From contig JAPFFF010000052.1 of the NCBI GenBank assembly GCA_039105265.1, forward strand, positions 124,001-188,000: a stretch of 64,000 nucleotides of DNA, read 5' to 3'. Both the position numbers and the translations under genes were made by a program. Below are positions 11,105 through 20,913 of the stretch, one piece after another (within the stretch, counting starts at the first letter, position 1; the number at the start of each line of letters is the position of its first letter). The notes below the pieces were generated by a model. That model was not told the DNA's origin and searched no databases. It saw only the letters and a program-made list of their open reading frames with translations. The DNA is from Tritrichomonas musculus (taxonomy: Eukaryota > Parabasalia > Tritrichomonadida > Tritrichomonadidae).

Positions 11105-11545
11105 ATAACCAACAGCAAAGTCAACATTACACAAATATTCTGCCAATGTCAGCTCCTGTGAATGCTAATGCAGATTCTACTGCAAGTAAACAGCATCTTT
11201 TTTGTAAAAGTAATAATATTAATAACATTCAGCTTTTTTCTACTCCGAACGATAGTAAAGATGATCAAAAAAGCCATTTTACACCACCGCGATTAAGCAG
11301 TAGCTTCAACACGCACGGCATCCAAACTTCAGAATCTTCGATCAAAGATAACCAACAGCAAAGTCAACATTACACAAATATTCTGCCAATGTCAGCTCCT
11401 GTGAATGCTAATGCAGATTCTACTGCAAGTAAACAGTATCTTTTTTGTAAAAGTAATAATATTAATAACATTCAGCTTTTTTCTACTCCGAACGATAGTA
11501 AAGATGATCAAAAAAGCCATTTTACACCACCGCGATTAAGCAATA
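11105..11545 (+). repeat. In-frame tandem duplication, 243-bp unit
   Basis: The unit starting ataaccaacagcaaag at 11105 recurs from 11348 with almost no change and fades after about 198 bp. 243 bp is 81 codons, so the duplication keeps the transposase frame and doubles an Asn/Ser/Gln-rich N-terminal segment. The near-identity points to a recent event. Confidence 0.85.
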
Positions 11546-11956
11546 GTAAAATTTCAAAAGATTGCCATGCAACAGAATCCTTGTCGAATAAAACAATTTT
11601 AAAAAATGCTCCTACTGACATATCAAAAAGTTCTATTGCATTTTCAACTGATTACTTTCCACCTGATTGGATTGATAGCTCGTATTCGCCTGCATATGTT
11701 AGCATTCAACCAGGCTTGCCTTTTAAACAAGAATGCTGGAATTATACTTATGTTTCTGTTTTTTTAAATGAGTTGCTTTACTTCCATAAATTCAAACAAA
11801 ATAAAAAGAAACTTTTTGCATGCAAAAATGAGTCGCAAGAAAATTGGAAAGTTTTTATTGATTCAGAAGAGGAATTGAATGTAACCGTTTCATTGGAATG
11901 GATTAAAAAAGCATGGTTTAGATTTGAGGACAACGTTTATTCATATAAAAGAAAGC
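11146..11956 (+). pseudogene. MULE transposase, N-terminal part, cut by the Maverick
   Basis: 270 codons from the first ATG at 11146. The frame is open back to 11065 without an ATG, so the start is a little uncertain. The first 190 residues are low-complexity and duplicated. The last 95, rich in Trp, Tyr and Phe, look folded and end against the Maverick terminus. Translation would run two codons into the Maverick end and stop. The phase at 11956 is the same as that of 37590 on the other side, so both parts belonged to one transposase of about 825 residues before insertion. Confidence 0.75.
11952..11956. repeat. Maverick target-site duplication, left copy
   Basis: AAAGC directly before the AG of the Maverick end; the same five bases follow the right end at 37586-37590. 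Mavericks make 5-6 bp duplications. Confidence 0.85.
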
Positions 11957-12228
11957 AGTAGTATATACTAGTCGGTTTCCGGTGGGCCTGTAGCCACACC
12001 GTCAACACGAACTAGTTAAAAAAAAAAAAAAGAAAAAAAAAAAGAAAAGAAAAAAAAAAAAAAAGAAAAAAAAAAAAATAAAAATGTTCTCACTACTGCT
12101 CCCCATCTATGAAACGGCACAGGGTCCCCACCCCTACCACCCATCAATGAAACGGCACAGGTACCCCACCCCACAACCGCCCATCTATGAAACGGCACAG
12201 GTACCAGCCCCGAGAATCTCGTACCTAT
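11957..12228 (+). repeat. Maverick copy 1, left terminal inverted repeat
   Basis: Modular: an outer 60 bp with palindromes and a hairpin (AGTAGTATATACTAG, then CGGTG...CACCG), an A-run of about 70 bp broken by G, then a G+C-rich block with three 39-40 bp subrepeats built on CCATCTATGAAACGGCACAG. It ends at cgtacctat. Apart from A-run lengths it equals the reverse complement of 37316-37585. The short frames inside it are not genes. Confidence 0.95.
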
Positions 12229-12234
12229 CCCTAC

Positions 12235-14835
12235 TCATGGTTTTGAATAAACTTCAAGATATGGTTTACGATAATACATTGATGAATTAAATGAGTCCAG
12301 TAATTCGTCTGGTATTTGATAATAACCGTTAGAATTTTGAGTTAAAGGTTCTGTATTTCCATTTAGTTCATCAAGATAAGAAACACATTCCTCAGTCTCA
12401 AAGTTTATCTTTAATCTAATGTAGTGTTTGACATCTTTATCGTCATTTAATACAAATGCATATTCACTGTCATCATTATGCATTTCAAAACATATATCGA
12501 AATACATGACTCCTCCCCGATCACTTACTTCCCAATAATCATTTTCACCAACTTCATGATTATTAAACCCTTGATAGAAATCAGGTAAAGTTGGTCCATG
12601 TGGTTCAAGCGCATAAATTCTAGCTTCCATTGCTGCTATAGTATCTTTTAATGCGATATTTTCACCCTCTAATGTCTCTATCCTACCTATAAGTACTTCT
12701 AGACCTTCATTAGCTTCATCCACAGTAGGGTAATTATCAAACTCAGCCTCTAGCTCATTGACCTTCTCAGCTAACAACTTGAAACAAGGCTTGAGTGAAT
12801 CCCTAAACATATTGCTGATATCCATAGCACCACTTAATGTCAAGGTTCCAGTATCAGGGTTATCATTCTCATCAGTAAAAGGTAGTTCATCTAGTTGCTT
12901 ATACTCTTCCTCACACCAGGTAATTATAGGTGTTAAATCTTTGGTTATGCTTCTTGCTGTAGTACCTGACATGAAGTTAATGCTATATCTAACCAAATCA
13001 CTCATACCTTTGGTTGACTTACGCGAGAATAACCTTTTAAGGAATCCTCCACCTTTTATAGTAGGAAAGCTTATACCATCTGGAAATAGCTGCATACCAA
13101 TAGAACCTATTGACCCTGCAGTACCTGCAACTCCAAAAGCTAATGCAGTCCATGAGACTATACGTAAATTATCTACATCATCCTCCAGATGTTGAGTAAC
13201 TTGTTCAGTCCTTGATACTCTACCTTTTAAGCTTTCCATAACAGTGTTCATTTCGTTAACATCATAGCTAATAACATCTACATTATTGGTAACTAAGTTT
13301 AAATCACTCCTCATAGTAGTAATATTATCAGCTGTTATTATCTTAGAGGAGGTAATATTATAATCAGTATATAAGGTTGTTGCCCCATTAGGATTTGGGG
13401 ATACTTCATAAAATTGCTGCTTAATGATATACTCGAATGGGTTAGTAGTTGAATCCCAATGAACCTCATCTATTGGGTCAACATATTCATCAGCTAAATA
13501 TATCTTAATATCCCTTGAGTCATTAGTAGTCGAAGCTGTATATGTATATTCAAGCTTTTCACATGAATCAAGTACACCATGTAAGAACAACCATACCTTG
13601 TCTCCTCCATTACCTTCTTTTCCAGTAGGTCGAACTGAGAACCTATTAGCATTTTTAGAACCTTCAAGAGTTATATCTAGGTAGAGTTCATCAATAGCAC
13701 TAGTTTCTAATTTATTAGTCGCATTATTCATCTTATAGCACCTTATTGCTTCAATATCATATCCATCTTTAGTACCTCCTTGACTTGTTTGATATCCTAG
13801 ACCATATTTCGAAAAAGGTTCTATCTCCCCTGTCTTTAATTTTACAAAACAGTCTATTTTGCACTTACCTCCATGAATCATGTAATGTAGTAGGTTATCA
13901 GGTGAGTAGTCATTAGGCTTATTAATCAGTTTCATGTTCCTCTCACTCCTCTTGACTTGTATGTATGTACCATCTTCACCATACTCATTCTCCTTATTTA
14001 ATCCATTAACTAATCTACCATTGATATGACCTTGTATGTTATCACCTACCCATTTTGCGCCATCCCATGATAAAAACCACTTATTACCAAAACAATACTC
14101 ATTAAACCTAAACTCTAAGTCATTAGGTATAGTATATCCTGTATCTATGTTCCATTGAAGTAACCAATACTTCTTGTTATCGATCTCAACCTGACTAGTT
14201 GATGTAGGCTTATATAAGTATAGTACATCACTCTTACGTAAACTTAATGCATTATCAGCTTTTATTATAGAACACTTTATTGCCTTCTCTGTTTGTAAAG
14301 AATCAGTTATATATTCATTCATTATGCTCAACTCCCCATTCAGCCACAAGGTATATGGGTTGAAGTCTAATTTACTATCAAAAGCTATATTCATATATCC
14401 CATAATGGTACTATTATTTATACTGCATCCATTACTACTTTTAGTTATCAAAGGAGAATATACTTGACCATCCTTAACATATATGTAGAACTCCTTGACT
14501 AAATTACCACTTGTATCATATACTATATTCTTCCTCAAGACAACTTTAAATATATTAGTCTGGGTTTTTATATCATTGAGCTTATTAATGAAGTCTTCAG
14601 GCAAATTAACAAACTTAAGGATATTGTAAGTTGTTGTTGAAGACTCAAATGATACATACTGTATATTTTTATTTTTAATATCAACTTCTGGTAAACCTTC
14701 AACCTCATTAAATAAATGACCTGTCTGTACATAGTTATCTAAGTCACCCAAGGTTAATAACTGGCTACCTTTTCGAGTAGCATCCCCTATCTTAAACTGT
14801 ATATCTCCTTTAAATCTTGTAGTAGTATCACTCAT
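12235..14835 (-). CDS. Large Maverick protein, fibre-like, smaller paralogue
   Basis: 866 residues from the ATG at 14835, 20 bp after the end of the upstream gene; its stop lies 6 bp inside the terminal repeat, so the gene fills the element to its edge. Residues about 190-560 (LYLYKP, FGNKW, SWDGAKW, QQFYEV, ADNITTMRSDLN) are clearly paralogous to the middle of the neighbouring giant protein. A Gly/Ala-rich hydrophobic segment at about 560-585 could insert into membrane. Heptads at about 690-790 predict a coiled coil, followed by a compact acidic C-terminal domain. Stalk plus terminal domain suggests a trimeric surface or fibre protein, by analogy only. I know no homologue by name. Confidence 0.75.
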   Translation of the reverse strand: MSDTTTRFKGDIQFKIGDATRKGSQLLTLGDLDNYVQTGHLFNEVEGLPEVDIKNKNIQYVSFESSTTTYNILKFVNLPEDFINKLNDIKTQTNIFKVVLRKNIVYDTSGNLVKEFYIYVKDGQVYSPLITKSSNGCSINNSTIMGYMNIAFDSKLDFNPYTLWLNGELSIMNEYITDSLQTEKAIKCSIIKADNALSLRKSDVLYLYKPTSTSQVEIDNKKYWLLQWNIDTGYTIPNDLEFRFNEYCFGNKWFLSWDGAKWVGDNIQGHINGRLVNGLNKENEYGEDGTYIQVKRSERNMKLINKPNDYSPDNLLHYMIHGGKCKIDCFVKLKTGEIEPFSKYGLGYQTSQGGTKDGYDIEAIRCYKMNNATNKLETSAIDELYLDITLEGSKNANRFSVRPTGKEGNGGDKVWLFLHGVLDSCEKLEYTYTASTTNDSRDIKIYLADEYVDPIDEVHWDSTTNPFEYIIKQQFYEVSPNPNGATTLYTDYNITSSKIITADNITTMRSDLNLVTNNVDVISYDVNEMNTVMESLKGRVSRTEQVTQHLEDDVDNLRIVSWTALAFGVAGTAGSIGSIGMQLFPDGISFPTIKGGGFLKRLFSRKSTKGMSDLVRYSINFMSGTTARSITKDLTPIITWCEEEYKQLDELPFTDENDNPDTGTLTLSGAMDISNMFRDSLKPCFKLLAEKVNELEAEFDNYPTVDEANEGLEVLIGRIETLEGENIALKDTIAAMEARIYALEPHGPTLPDFYQGFNNHEVGENDYWEVSDRGGVMYFDICFEMHNDDSEYAFVLNDDKDVKHYIRLKINFETEECVSYLDELNGNTEPLTQNSNGYYQIPDELLDSFNSSMYYRKPYLEVYSKP

Positions 14836-14855
14836 TTTAGAAAAAATAAAACTTC

Positions 14856-17800
14856 TCATTCGATGTTAGCGCATTTAGCTTCAAGTGCTGCAAGTCTTGC
14901 CTCAAGAGTATCAATATATGCATCCTTCTGGTCTATCATTTCCTTCACTTCTACTTTAGTAATATAAGCAGTCATATCTATATCTTCTAATGGATGTTTT
15001 GTACTTGATTTATTTTCAAGCTCTTTGATTTTCTCGCACATGAATGCTATTGTACCCTTTAAAGTATCGCGATATGTCTTTGCAATATTAATACATGTAT
15101 CAAATGAAACCATCATCTTATCAGCATCCTTCATTGTTATTTCAAGTTCAGGTTCATCATCTGTTTCTTCATGATATGCCCATGCAAGAATCTTTTCTAA
15201 TACATCATCCTCTGCTAATGTCTCTGGGTTATCACTACGACGGAACCAACTTGGAATATTAAATAATCCTATTCTATTTGCTACATATGCTTCTGCTGCT
15301 ACTCCTGCTATAGCTGCTGCATCACCAGGATGATGTCTAACAAACTGCCATTGACCATGTAAGAACCTTCTAGCAACATAACCTACTGCTCCCATAATAA
15401 CCTGGGTAGTTGCACTTATAACACCATCTTGTTGGTACATTTCTATCACTCCATTTACAATATTAATTACATGTAGTCTTCTTCTATCTATTGTAGCAAC
15501 TACATTTCCATTATATAGTACTTGTGTTATTTCTTCACCAGTTGTTTCATCTAATGTGTCATTAAAAGCTAAAAGATTACCATGAGAATAAATATTATCC
15601 ATTAGTTCTCCTCTTTGTTCATCACTCATTTGTTCTATCATTCTTGCTGTTATTGCTGGTGTTGTTCCTGGTACTGTCCAAGTATCTGTTGTGGCAACAA
15701 GGTCATAATGTTGATATCTAACTCCATTTGCATTGACTTCTATCTGTGAATTTATTCCAACAAATCGTACTTGACCTCCACTAATATTTGCTGTTGTTGG
15801 TGCTGAATAATCAATAGTAGCAACAATTGGATCAATAGTCTCTCCTCTATGATCAATAATATTTATCCATGCTTCCATTGTTTGCTCATTCAAGTAAGGT
15901 TCTAATCCAATATCTCCATTTTGTACAAATGGTAAATTTAATCTGTCTTGCATAGATAATTGTTCAATATCTCTCGCTGTGTATGTTGTTCCTTCCCATT
16001 CTATTGACCAATTATTATCAGTAGCTCTATGTATTCTATCTGTCATCTCAATATCAGCTGGTCTTATTAGAGTCCTTCGTTGAAATACATTATTATGGAT
16101 AATGAGTTGGTCATTATAAAACAAATCATAAACATTAAACCACTCTCTTCCATGATATTGGATACGTAAGATATCAGGATGACTAGCAACTAATGCATTT
16201 CGTTCTGCTCTTGTCATATCTGCAATATCTTCTAAGGTATACTGGATTCCAGATATATCGATAACAGGAACTTGATTCCTAAGTGCAATCGTAGTTGAAG
16301 CTGTATTTGTCATTGTAGTCTGTGGTACAGTTATATCTGTTCGAATCTCATCTGTTTCATCTGTAACAACTTGTGGCTGAACTTCTCTATGAGTTCTTTC
16401 AAATGATTGCTCAGTGGTTGTGATAGTATTTGTTGCATTATCAGTATCATTATCAGTTATTGTAATCGAGGATGAATTAATGTTTAATGTCTCAGTCCCA
16501 TTTGAATCTGGTCTATTCCTAAAGAAGTGTAAGACATTCGAACCAAGTGTAGCAATAGCATTTCCTAACTGAGTCAGTGCATGTGTTGTCGAAAGGACAA
16601 CCTGTGTAGCTGAGAATGATGAAATAGCTCCAGCAACAGGATTTTGAACAGTTGTTGTTATTGGTAAAAATCTTTCCATAGTCATCTTATCAGCCTTCAA
16701 ATCAACATTCACCAAAAACTTACCTTGAAAGCCACTACCTCCATCACCTGGATAACCACCACCACCGCCACCACCTCCTCCACCATTTCCTCCTGGACCT
16801 GCTGGGAAAGGTCTTGTTTGATATGTATTAATAGTTACAGAGTTATTGGACATATTTAATGTTGAAAGGGCACTTGCAATACAAACTGTTGATGCTAAAA
16901 TATTTAATATACTATTCGCAACTGCTACACCTTGTTTAATACTATCAGTATATTCATTATACATGGCTTGAATTCTCATTTGTTCAACTAGATTATCAAC
17001 TGTCTGTTTCAATAAAGCATAATCATAGGCTAATATATCTGTGATTCCACCAACAACATTTAAGTCTCGACGCATAGTCATGATATTATCAGCCCATATA
17101 ATCTTTGATGAATAAATATTATAATCAGTCGATATGGTAGTGCATTTTCTTGGGTCTGGCTCTACTTCATAAAATTGTTGTTGAATAATTATATCGAATG
17201 GATTAACTTTTACATCAAATTCAAAGAATTCTTTCTCTATATATATTCGAATGTTCTTATGATTAAATCCTTCAATGATTTTAATGGAATGCCTTTTTTC
17301 TCGATGATAATTAAATGATTCGAGACAAGGATTTGACCCATAGGTATGCATAACACCTGAATTAATACAATGAGTAGGATGACAATCCCATTTTAATTCA
17401 GTTATATTTCCATTAATATTTAGGTCAGCATAAACATATAATCCATCATCTGCATTTAATCCACTTGGTGCATCAACATACATTCTAGCTTGTTCATATT
17501 TATATCCATCTTGAGTAAAAGTACCTGAACCACTTGAATCAAAAGTTGCAGTTATTCCTTCACTTAATATGGTTCCATCTTTCTTAACAACCCTCCAATT
17601 GGTAAGATAATCTTTCAAGATATGAGCATAATTATCATCATCTGTTAAATCTTCCTTTATTGTTCCTTTTATCCATCTACCAATTCTTTCGTTACGTTTG
17701 ATTGTTAAAGCAGGCGCACCGTCATTTGTGTTTATGTATGATATCTTTTCTGTACACATGTTTTGACAATTATTTCCTGTCCAATTTTTACCATCCCATG

Positions 17801-20156
17801 TTAATTCCCAGTTATGACCAAATAGATAGTCTTTGAATCTAAATACTAAATTTTGTGGTATGTCATAATCTTTATCTATATCCCATCTCATACAATAATA
17901 ATTAGATTCTTCATATACTTTTGATGGTCTATATAAATATAACTGGTCTGATTCCTTCAAGGTAAAATACTTGGAGTCAGTTGATGGAGTAGAGGGAACA
18001 ACATCATAGATTGCTTGATATTTGGAGACCAATGAGTTATATTGATTTCGAAATACTTCTAATATATCATCATCAATCTCAATTACAATTTTATTTCCAT
18101 CAGGGTCAACAATATCAAAGCTATTTTCATCATCAGTATTAACAACGTCATTATCATCAACTTCAAGTGTACGAGCTTGAGGAGCAGGAGGATGTCGTGT
18201 AATCTTATTTAAAATCCATTGGGCACCTCTTCCTATTGGTTCGAAAAGGGAAGCTATTAGAATTACACATAAACAAAATGCCCCAACGCCTAAACCCCCA
18301 GCGATTGCATATACAAGTATTACATAAACATACAGAAGTAAATCAGCATAACCTCCTATATATTGCCAAAATTGAGCATCTATCCAATTTCCGCCTATCT
18401 GTATAATATTATTAACTAAATTTGGGTAGTTCATGATAAAATCAACTATGAAGTGCCATAAGTTGCTCCAAAATAATGTAAATGAGCTATATGCTATTTT
18501 AATCATTCGAATTCCTTCATTCTTTAATTCATCAATTTTGTTATTAAGTCTTGGTGTCAATTCTTTTATCTCATCAATGACCTGATGCAAATCTACATCC
18601 TTAAAGTCAGCATCTGCATCTTCTCCTCCAATATAAAAGATTACCCCCACTTTTTCATTATCTTTAACAGCTTCATATGCAATATTCACAATACTATCAA
18701 TACCATACCAGATAAAATAAAATAAGTTATATATAATCTTCATAAATTCTTTTGTCGCAAAAGCAATTGCTTTATAAGTTAATTTAATAGGCTGTTTAGC
18801 AAGATATAGGGTAGTTGAAATGATATTATACAATAAGTCTTTTATCCATCCTATTGTCTCTTTACTATATAACCAAAACTTGGATACTGTTAATTTGAGT
18901 ACTTCTGGTTCTATTATTTTTGGAATCATATATTCTTCGAGATTCTTTAATTCATCAATAGGAGGAATTACATAAACCATATCTTCTTTGTTAACTAACT
19001 CTTTTGGTGGTTCAGTTGGAGTAGGCGTAGGAGTAGGTGTAGGTGTAGGTGTAGGGTCTGGAGTGGTAGGTGTAGGGTCTGGAGTTGGCTCAGGTGTTGG
19101 AGTAGGTGGTGGTGTTTCATCTATTTCTATTTTAACCTCATGTATTTCTGGTTCACCAGTTGTTTTATTAATTAGGCACATTGAAGTATTACCACCTGTT
19201 AAGTTCAAGAGAGTCTCATAACTTATGGTTTGATCATTTAATGCATCTATCCATTTAGTAATATTAGCAGCTGTTGTATTTGTTTTCTCAGCAAAGTCTT
19301 TCATGTTATTTATCTTTGTCTCATTGACATCAAAGATAGTTTCATTAGTAGTTTCATTAACTTTTAAATCTACATATTTAATGGGCTCAATCTCAGTAAA
19401 ATCAACAGTATTATTTTTTATCCACTTTGCTATATTATCATTACTTGTACTTAACTCTTTTATTATAGTTTCCATGTTTTTAGGTTTTACTGTATCTGTT
19501 TCATAGGTAATTGCTTTGGTAGTTTCATCTACATGTTCGACAATTATTTTTAAGTCCTTTAATATATTCCAATCGATACTTGGAACAATTGCATTATTAA
19601 CTTCATCTATATTTTGAATCATTAAATTCATAACATCTAACATACCTTTTTGATTCGCTGTTAATGCTTCTATTAACTTCTTATATGTACTAACATCATA
19701 TTCTTCTTCTATTATATCTTTATCATTTATCTCTCCAGTAAAATATTTTAAGGTAGCTCCTGGTGCAATACCAGAATCTACATCTTCCCTCATTTTGGTT
19801 AAAAAGACTTCTAAATTTTTAGCACTGTCTCTTAATCTTTCATATAGTTTATTGAGACTGGCACAATATTGTATTTTTGTCGTTAGTGTACCATCAGTAT
19901 TCCATGTATATATACCTTTACCTCCCATAATGTTAAGAGCACCAAAGTTTTCGAATCCATTTTTTTCGAAATAATCACCAACCAATTTTTCATCTATCTC
20001 ATCTTTATTATATAAGCAACTAAATTTTGGATAATCATCTGGGTCTCCACCTCTTATGATATCGATGTTGTTTTCATCATTAACACTTATCTCTATGTCT
20101 TTGTCTTTTAGCTTCTCTGCTTCTCCTGATTGCAAAGAATAAACTTTAATTGACAT
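14856..20156 (-). CDS. Giant Maverick protein, fibre/surface-like, larger paralogue
   Basis: 1766 residues. I chose the ATG at 20156 because the longer frame would overlap the divergent gene starting at 20173. In order: a helical Asn/Thr-rich N-terminal region; a Pro-Thr repeat linker (about 349-382); two or more hydrophobic segments at about 500-640, one ending CLCVILIASLF; the block shared with the neighbour (about 730-1070: LYLYRPS, FGHNW, TWDGKNW, QQFYEV, ADNIMTMRRDLN); a polyglycine stretch near 1130; a beta-rich Thr/Ile-rich region; and a coiled coil in the last 90 residues. It looks like a multi-domain surface protein. Its role is unknown. Confidence 0.75.
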   Translation of the reverse strand: MSIKVYSLQSGEAEKLKDKDIEISVNDENNIDIIRGGDPDDYPKFSCLYNKDEIDEKLVGDYFEKNGFENFGALNIMGGKGIYTWNTDGTLTTKIQYCASLNKLYERLRDSAKNLEVFLTKMREDVDSGIAPGATLKYFTGEINDKDIIEEEYDVSTYKKLIEALTANQKGMLDVMNLMIQNIDEVNNAIVPSIDWNILKDLKIIVEHVDETTKAITYETDTVKPKNMETIIKELSTSNDNIAKWIKNNTVDFTEIEPIKYVDLKVNETTNETIFDVNETKINNMKDFAEKTNTTAANITKWIDALNDQTISYETLLNLTGGNTSMCLINKTTGEPEIHEVKIEIDETPPPTPTPEPTPDPTPTTPDPTPTPTPTPTPTPTEPPKELVNKEDMVYVIPPIDELKNLEEYMIPKIIEPEVLKLTVSKFWLYSKETIGWIKDLLYNIISTTLYLAKQPIKLTYKAIAFATKEFMKIIYNLFYFIWYGIDSIVNIAYEAVKDNEKVGVIFYIGGEDADADFKDVDLHQVIDEIKELTPRLNNKIDELKNEGIRMIKIAYSSFTLFWSNLWHFIVDFIMNYPNLVNNIIQIGGNWIDAQFWQYIGGYADLLLYVYVILVYAIAGGLGVGAFCLCVILIASLFEPIGRGAQWILNKITRHPPAPQARTLEVDDNDVVNTDDENSFDIVDPDGNKIVIEIDDDILEVFRNQYNSLVSKYQAIYDVVPSTPSTDSKYFTLKESDQLYLYRPSKVYEESNYYCMRWDIDKDYDIPQNLVFRFKDYLFGHNWELTWDGKNWTGNNCQNMCTEKISYINTNDGAPALTIKRNERIGRWIKGTIKEDLTDDDNYAHILKDYLTNWRVVKKDGTILSEGITATFDSSGSGTFTQDGYKYEQARMYVDAPSGLNADDGLYVYADLNINGNITELKWDCHPTHCINSGVMHTYGSNPCLESFNYHREKRHSIKIIEGFNHKNIRIYIEKEFFEFDVKVNPFDIIIQQQFYEVEPDPRKCTTISTDYNIYSSKIIWADNIMTMRRDLNVVGGITDILAYDYALLKQTVDNLVEQMRIQAMYNEYTDSIKQGVAVANSILNILASTVCIASALSTLNMSNNSVTINTYQTRPFPAGPGGNGGGGGGGGGGYPGDGGSGFQGKFLVNVDLKADKMTMERFLPITTTVQNPVAGAISSFSATQVVLSTTHALTQLGNAIATLGSNVLHFFRNRPDSNGTETLNINSSSITITDNDTDNATNTITTTEQSFERTHREVQPQVVTDETDEIRTDITVPQTTMTNTASTTIALRNQVPVIDISGIQYTLEDIADMTRAERNALVASHPDILRIQYHGREWFNVYDLFYNDQLIIHNNVFQRRTLIRPADIEMTDRIHRATDNNWSIEWEGTTYTARDIEQLSMQDRLNLPFVQNGDIGLEPYLNEQTMEAWINIIDHRGETIDPIVATIDYSAPTTANISGGQVRFVGINSQIEVNANGVRYQHYDLVATTDTWTVPGTTPAITARMIEQMSDEQRGELMDNIYSHGNLLAFNDTLDETTGEEITQVLYNGNVVATIDRRRLHVINIVNGVIEMYQQDGVISATTQVIMGAVGYVARRFLHGQWQFVRHHPGDAAAIAGVAAEAYVANRIGLFNIPSWFRRSDNPETLAEDDVLEKILAWAYHEETDDEPELEITMKDADKMMVSFDTCINIAKTYRDTLKGTIAFMCEKIKELENKSSTKHPLEDIDMTAYITKVEVKEMIDQKDAYIDTLEARLAALEAKCANIE

Positions 20157-20172
20157 TTTAGGATATAATAAA

Positions 20173-20913
20173 ATGTTAGTATCAGTACAAAGCACAAATG
20201 CTGATGAATATAATAAGGTATCAGTTAATTTAGATATACCTTGGAAGTGTAAATATGTCAAGTATTATGTATCTTCATTAAGCACCTTGAGTAATATTCT
20301 GTTAACCAATGGTGAAGATTATATTGAGATGTCAAGTGATTCAATACCTATTAAAGCCTATTTTCGAACTCCTAAATTTTCTTATACAATCAAAGAATTA
20401 CAATCGGTATTAAATTTAATGTCTTGGTTTCAATGGGAGTATAAACAAGAAACAAGAACATTTCAATTAAAAACCACAATGAAGACTACCATTACGTCTT
20501 TAACTCATCGAGCTGCATTAGTAACTGGTCTTTATAATACTCCAATGCCTTTAGAGTTACCTGCTAATACAACCTATATAATAAAAGATATACCAATATT
20601 AAATCATACTAAGTTGTATCTAGTATCACTACAAGGTAATGCCATATACTCGAATATAGGTGAACAACAATATACACCTTCAGTTATTGGTACAATAAAT
20701 ACCTTCACTGTAGATAAGAAACCATTTATATATGATTTCGAGACTGAGGGTAAGCCTTTAAAAATAAAAACATTTACAGATTCATTAAAATACTTAGAAT
20801 TAAGTTTAGTAGATTTTCAATACCAGCCGATATTGTTAAAAAGTCCTTTGTTCATAACTATCAAAATTAAACCATCTAACTCGACTGATATCAATGATGT
20901 TATAACTAAGTAA
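20173..20913 (+). CDS. Maverick protein of unknown function, beta-rich
   Basis: 246 residues on the plus strand, starting 16 bp from the divergent giant gene and overlapping the 3' end of the polymerase gene by 8 bp. Alternating hydrophobic and polar residues, frequent Tyr/Thr/Val and almost no charged runs suggest a beta-sandwich. There is no signal peptide, membrane segment or catalytic motif. Position next to the giant proteins suggests a virion or accessory role (inference). A minor jelly-roll protein is one possibility that only structure prediction could test. Confidence 0.7.
   Translation: MLVSVQSTNADEYNKVSVNLDIPWKCKYVKYYVSSLSTLSNILLTNGEDYIEMSSDSIPIKAYFRTPKFSYTIKELQSVLNLMSWFQWEYKQETRTFQLKTTMKTTITSLTHRAALVTGLYNTPMPLELPANTTYIIKDIPILNHTKLYLVSLQGNAIYSNIGEQQYTPSVIGTINTFTVDKKPFIYDFETEGKPLKIKTFTDSLKYLELSLVDFQYQPILLKSPLFITIKIKPSNSTDINDVITK

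Noticed and set aside
12016-12290. Short frames inside the Maverick terminal repeats
   Set aside because: They lie wholly in the repeats on both strands and consist of poly-Lys/Phe and subrepeat translations; the same happens at each end. They are not genes.
18988-19221. A Gly/Val-rich plus-strand frame
   Set aside because: It is the complement of the Pro-Thr repeat linker of the giant protein, a shadow.
20157-20261. Upstream ATG for the 1766-residue protein
   Set aside because: It would overlap the divergent gene at 20173 by about 90 bp, and the residues added are the complement of that gene.
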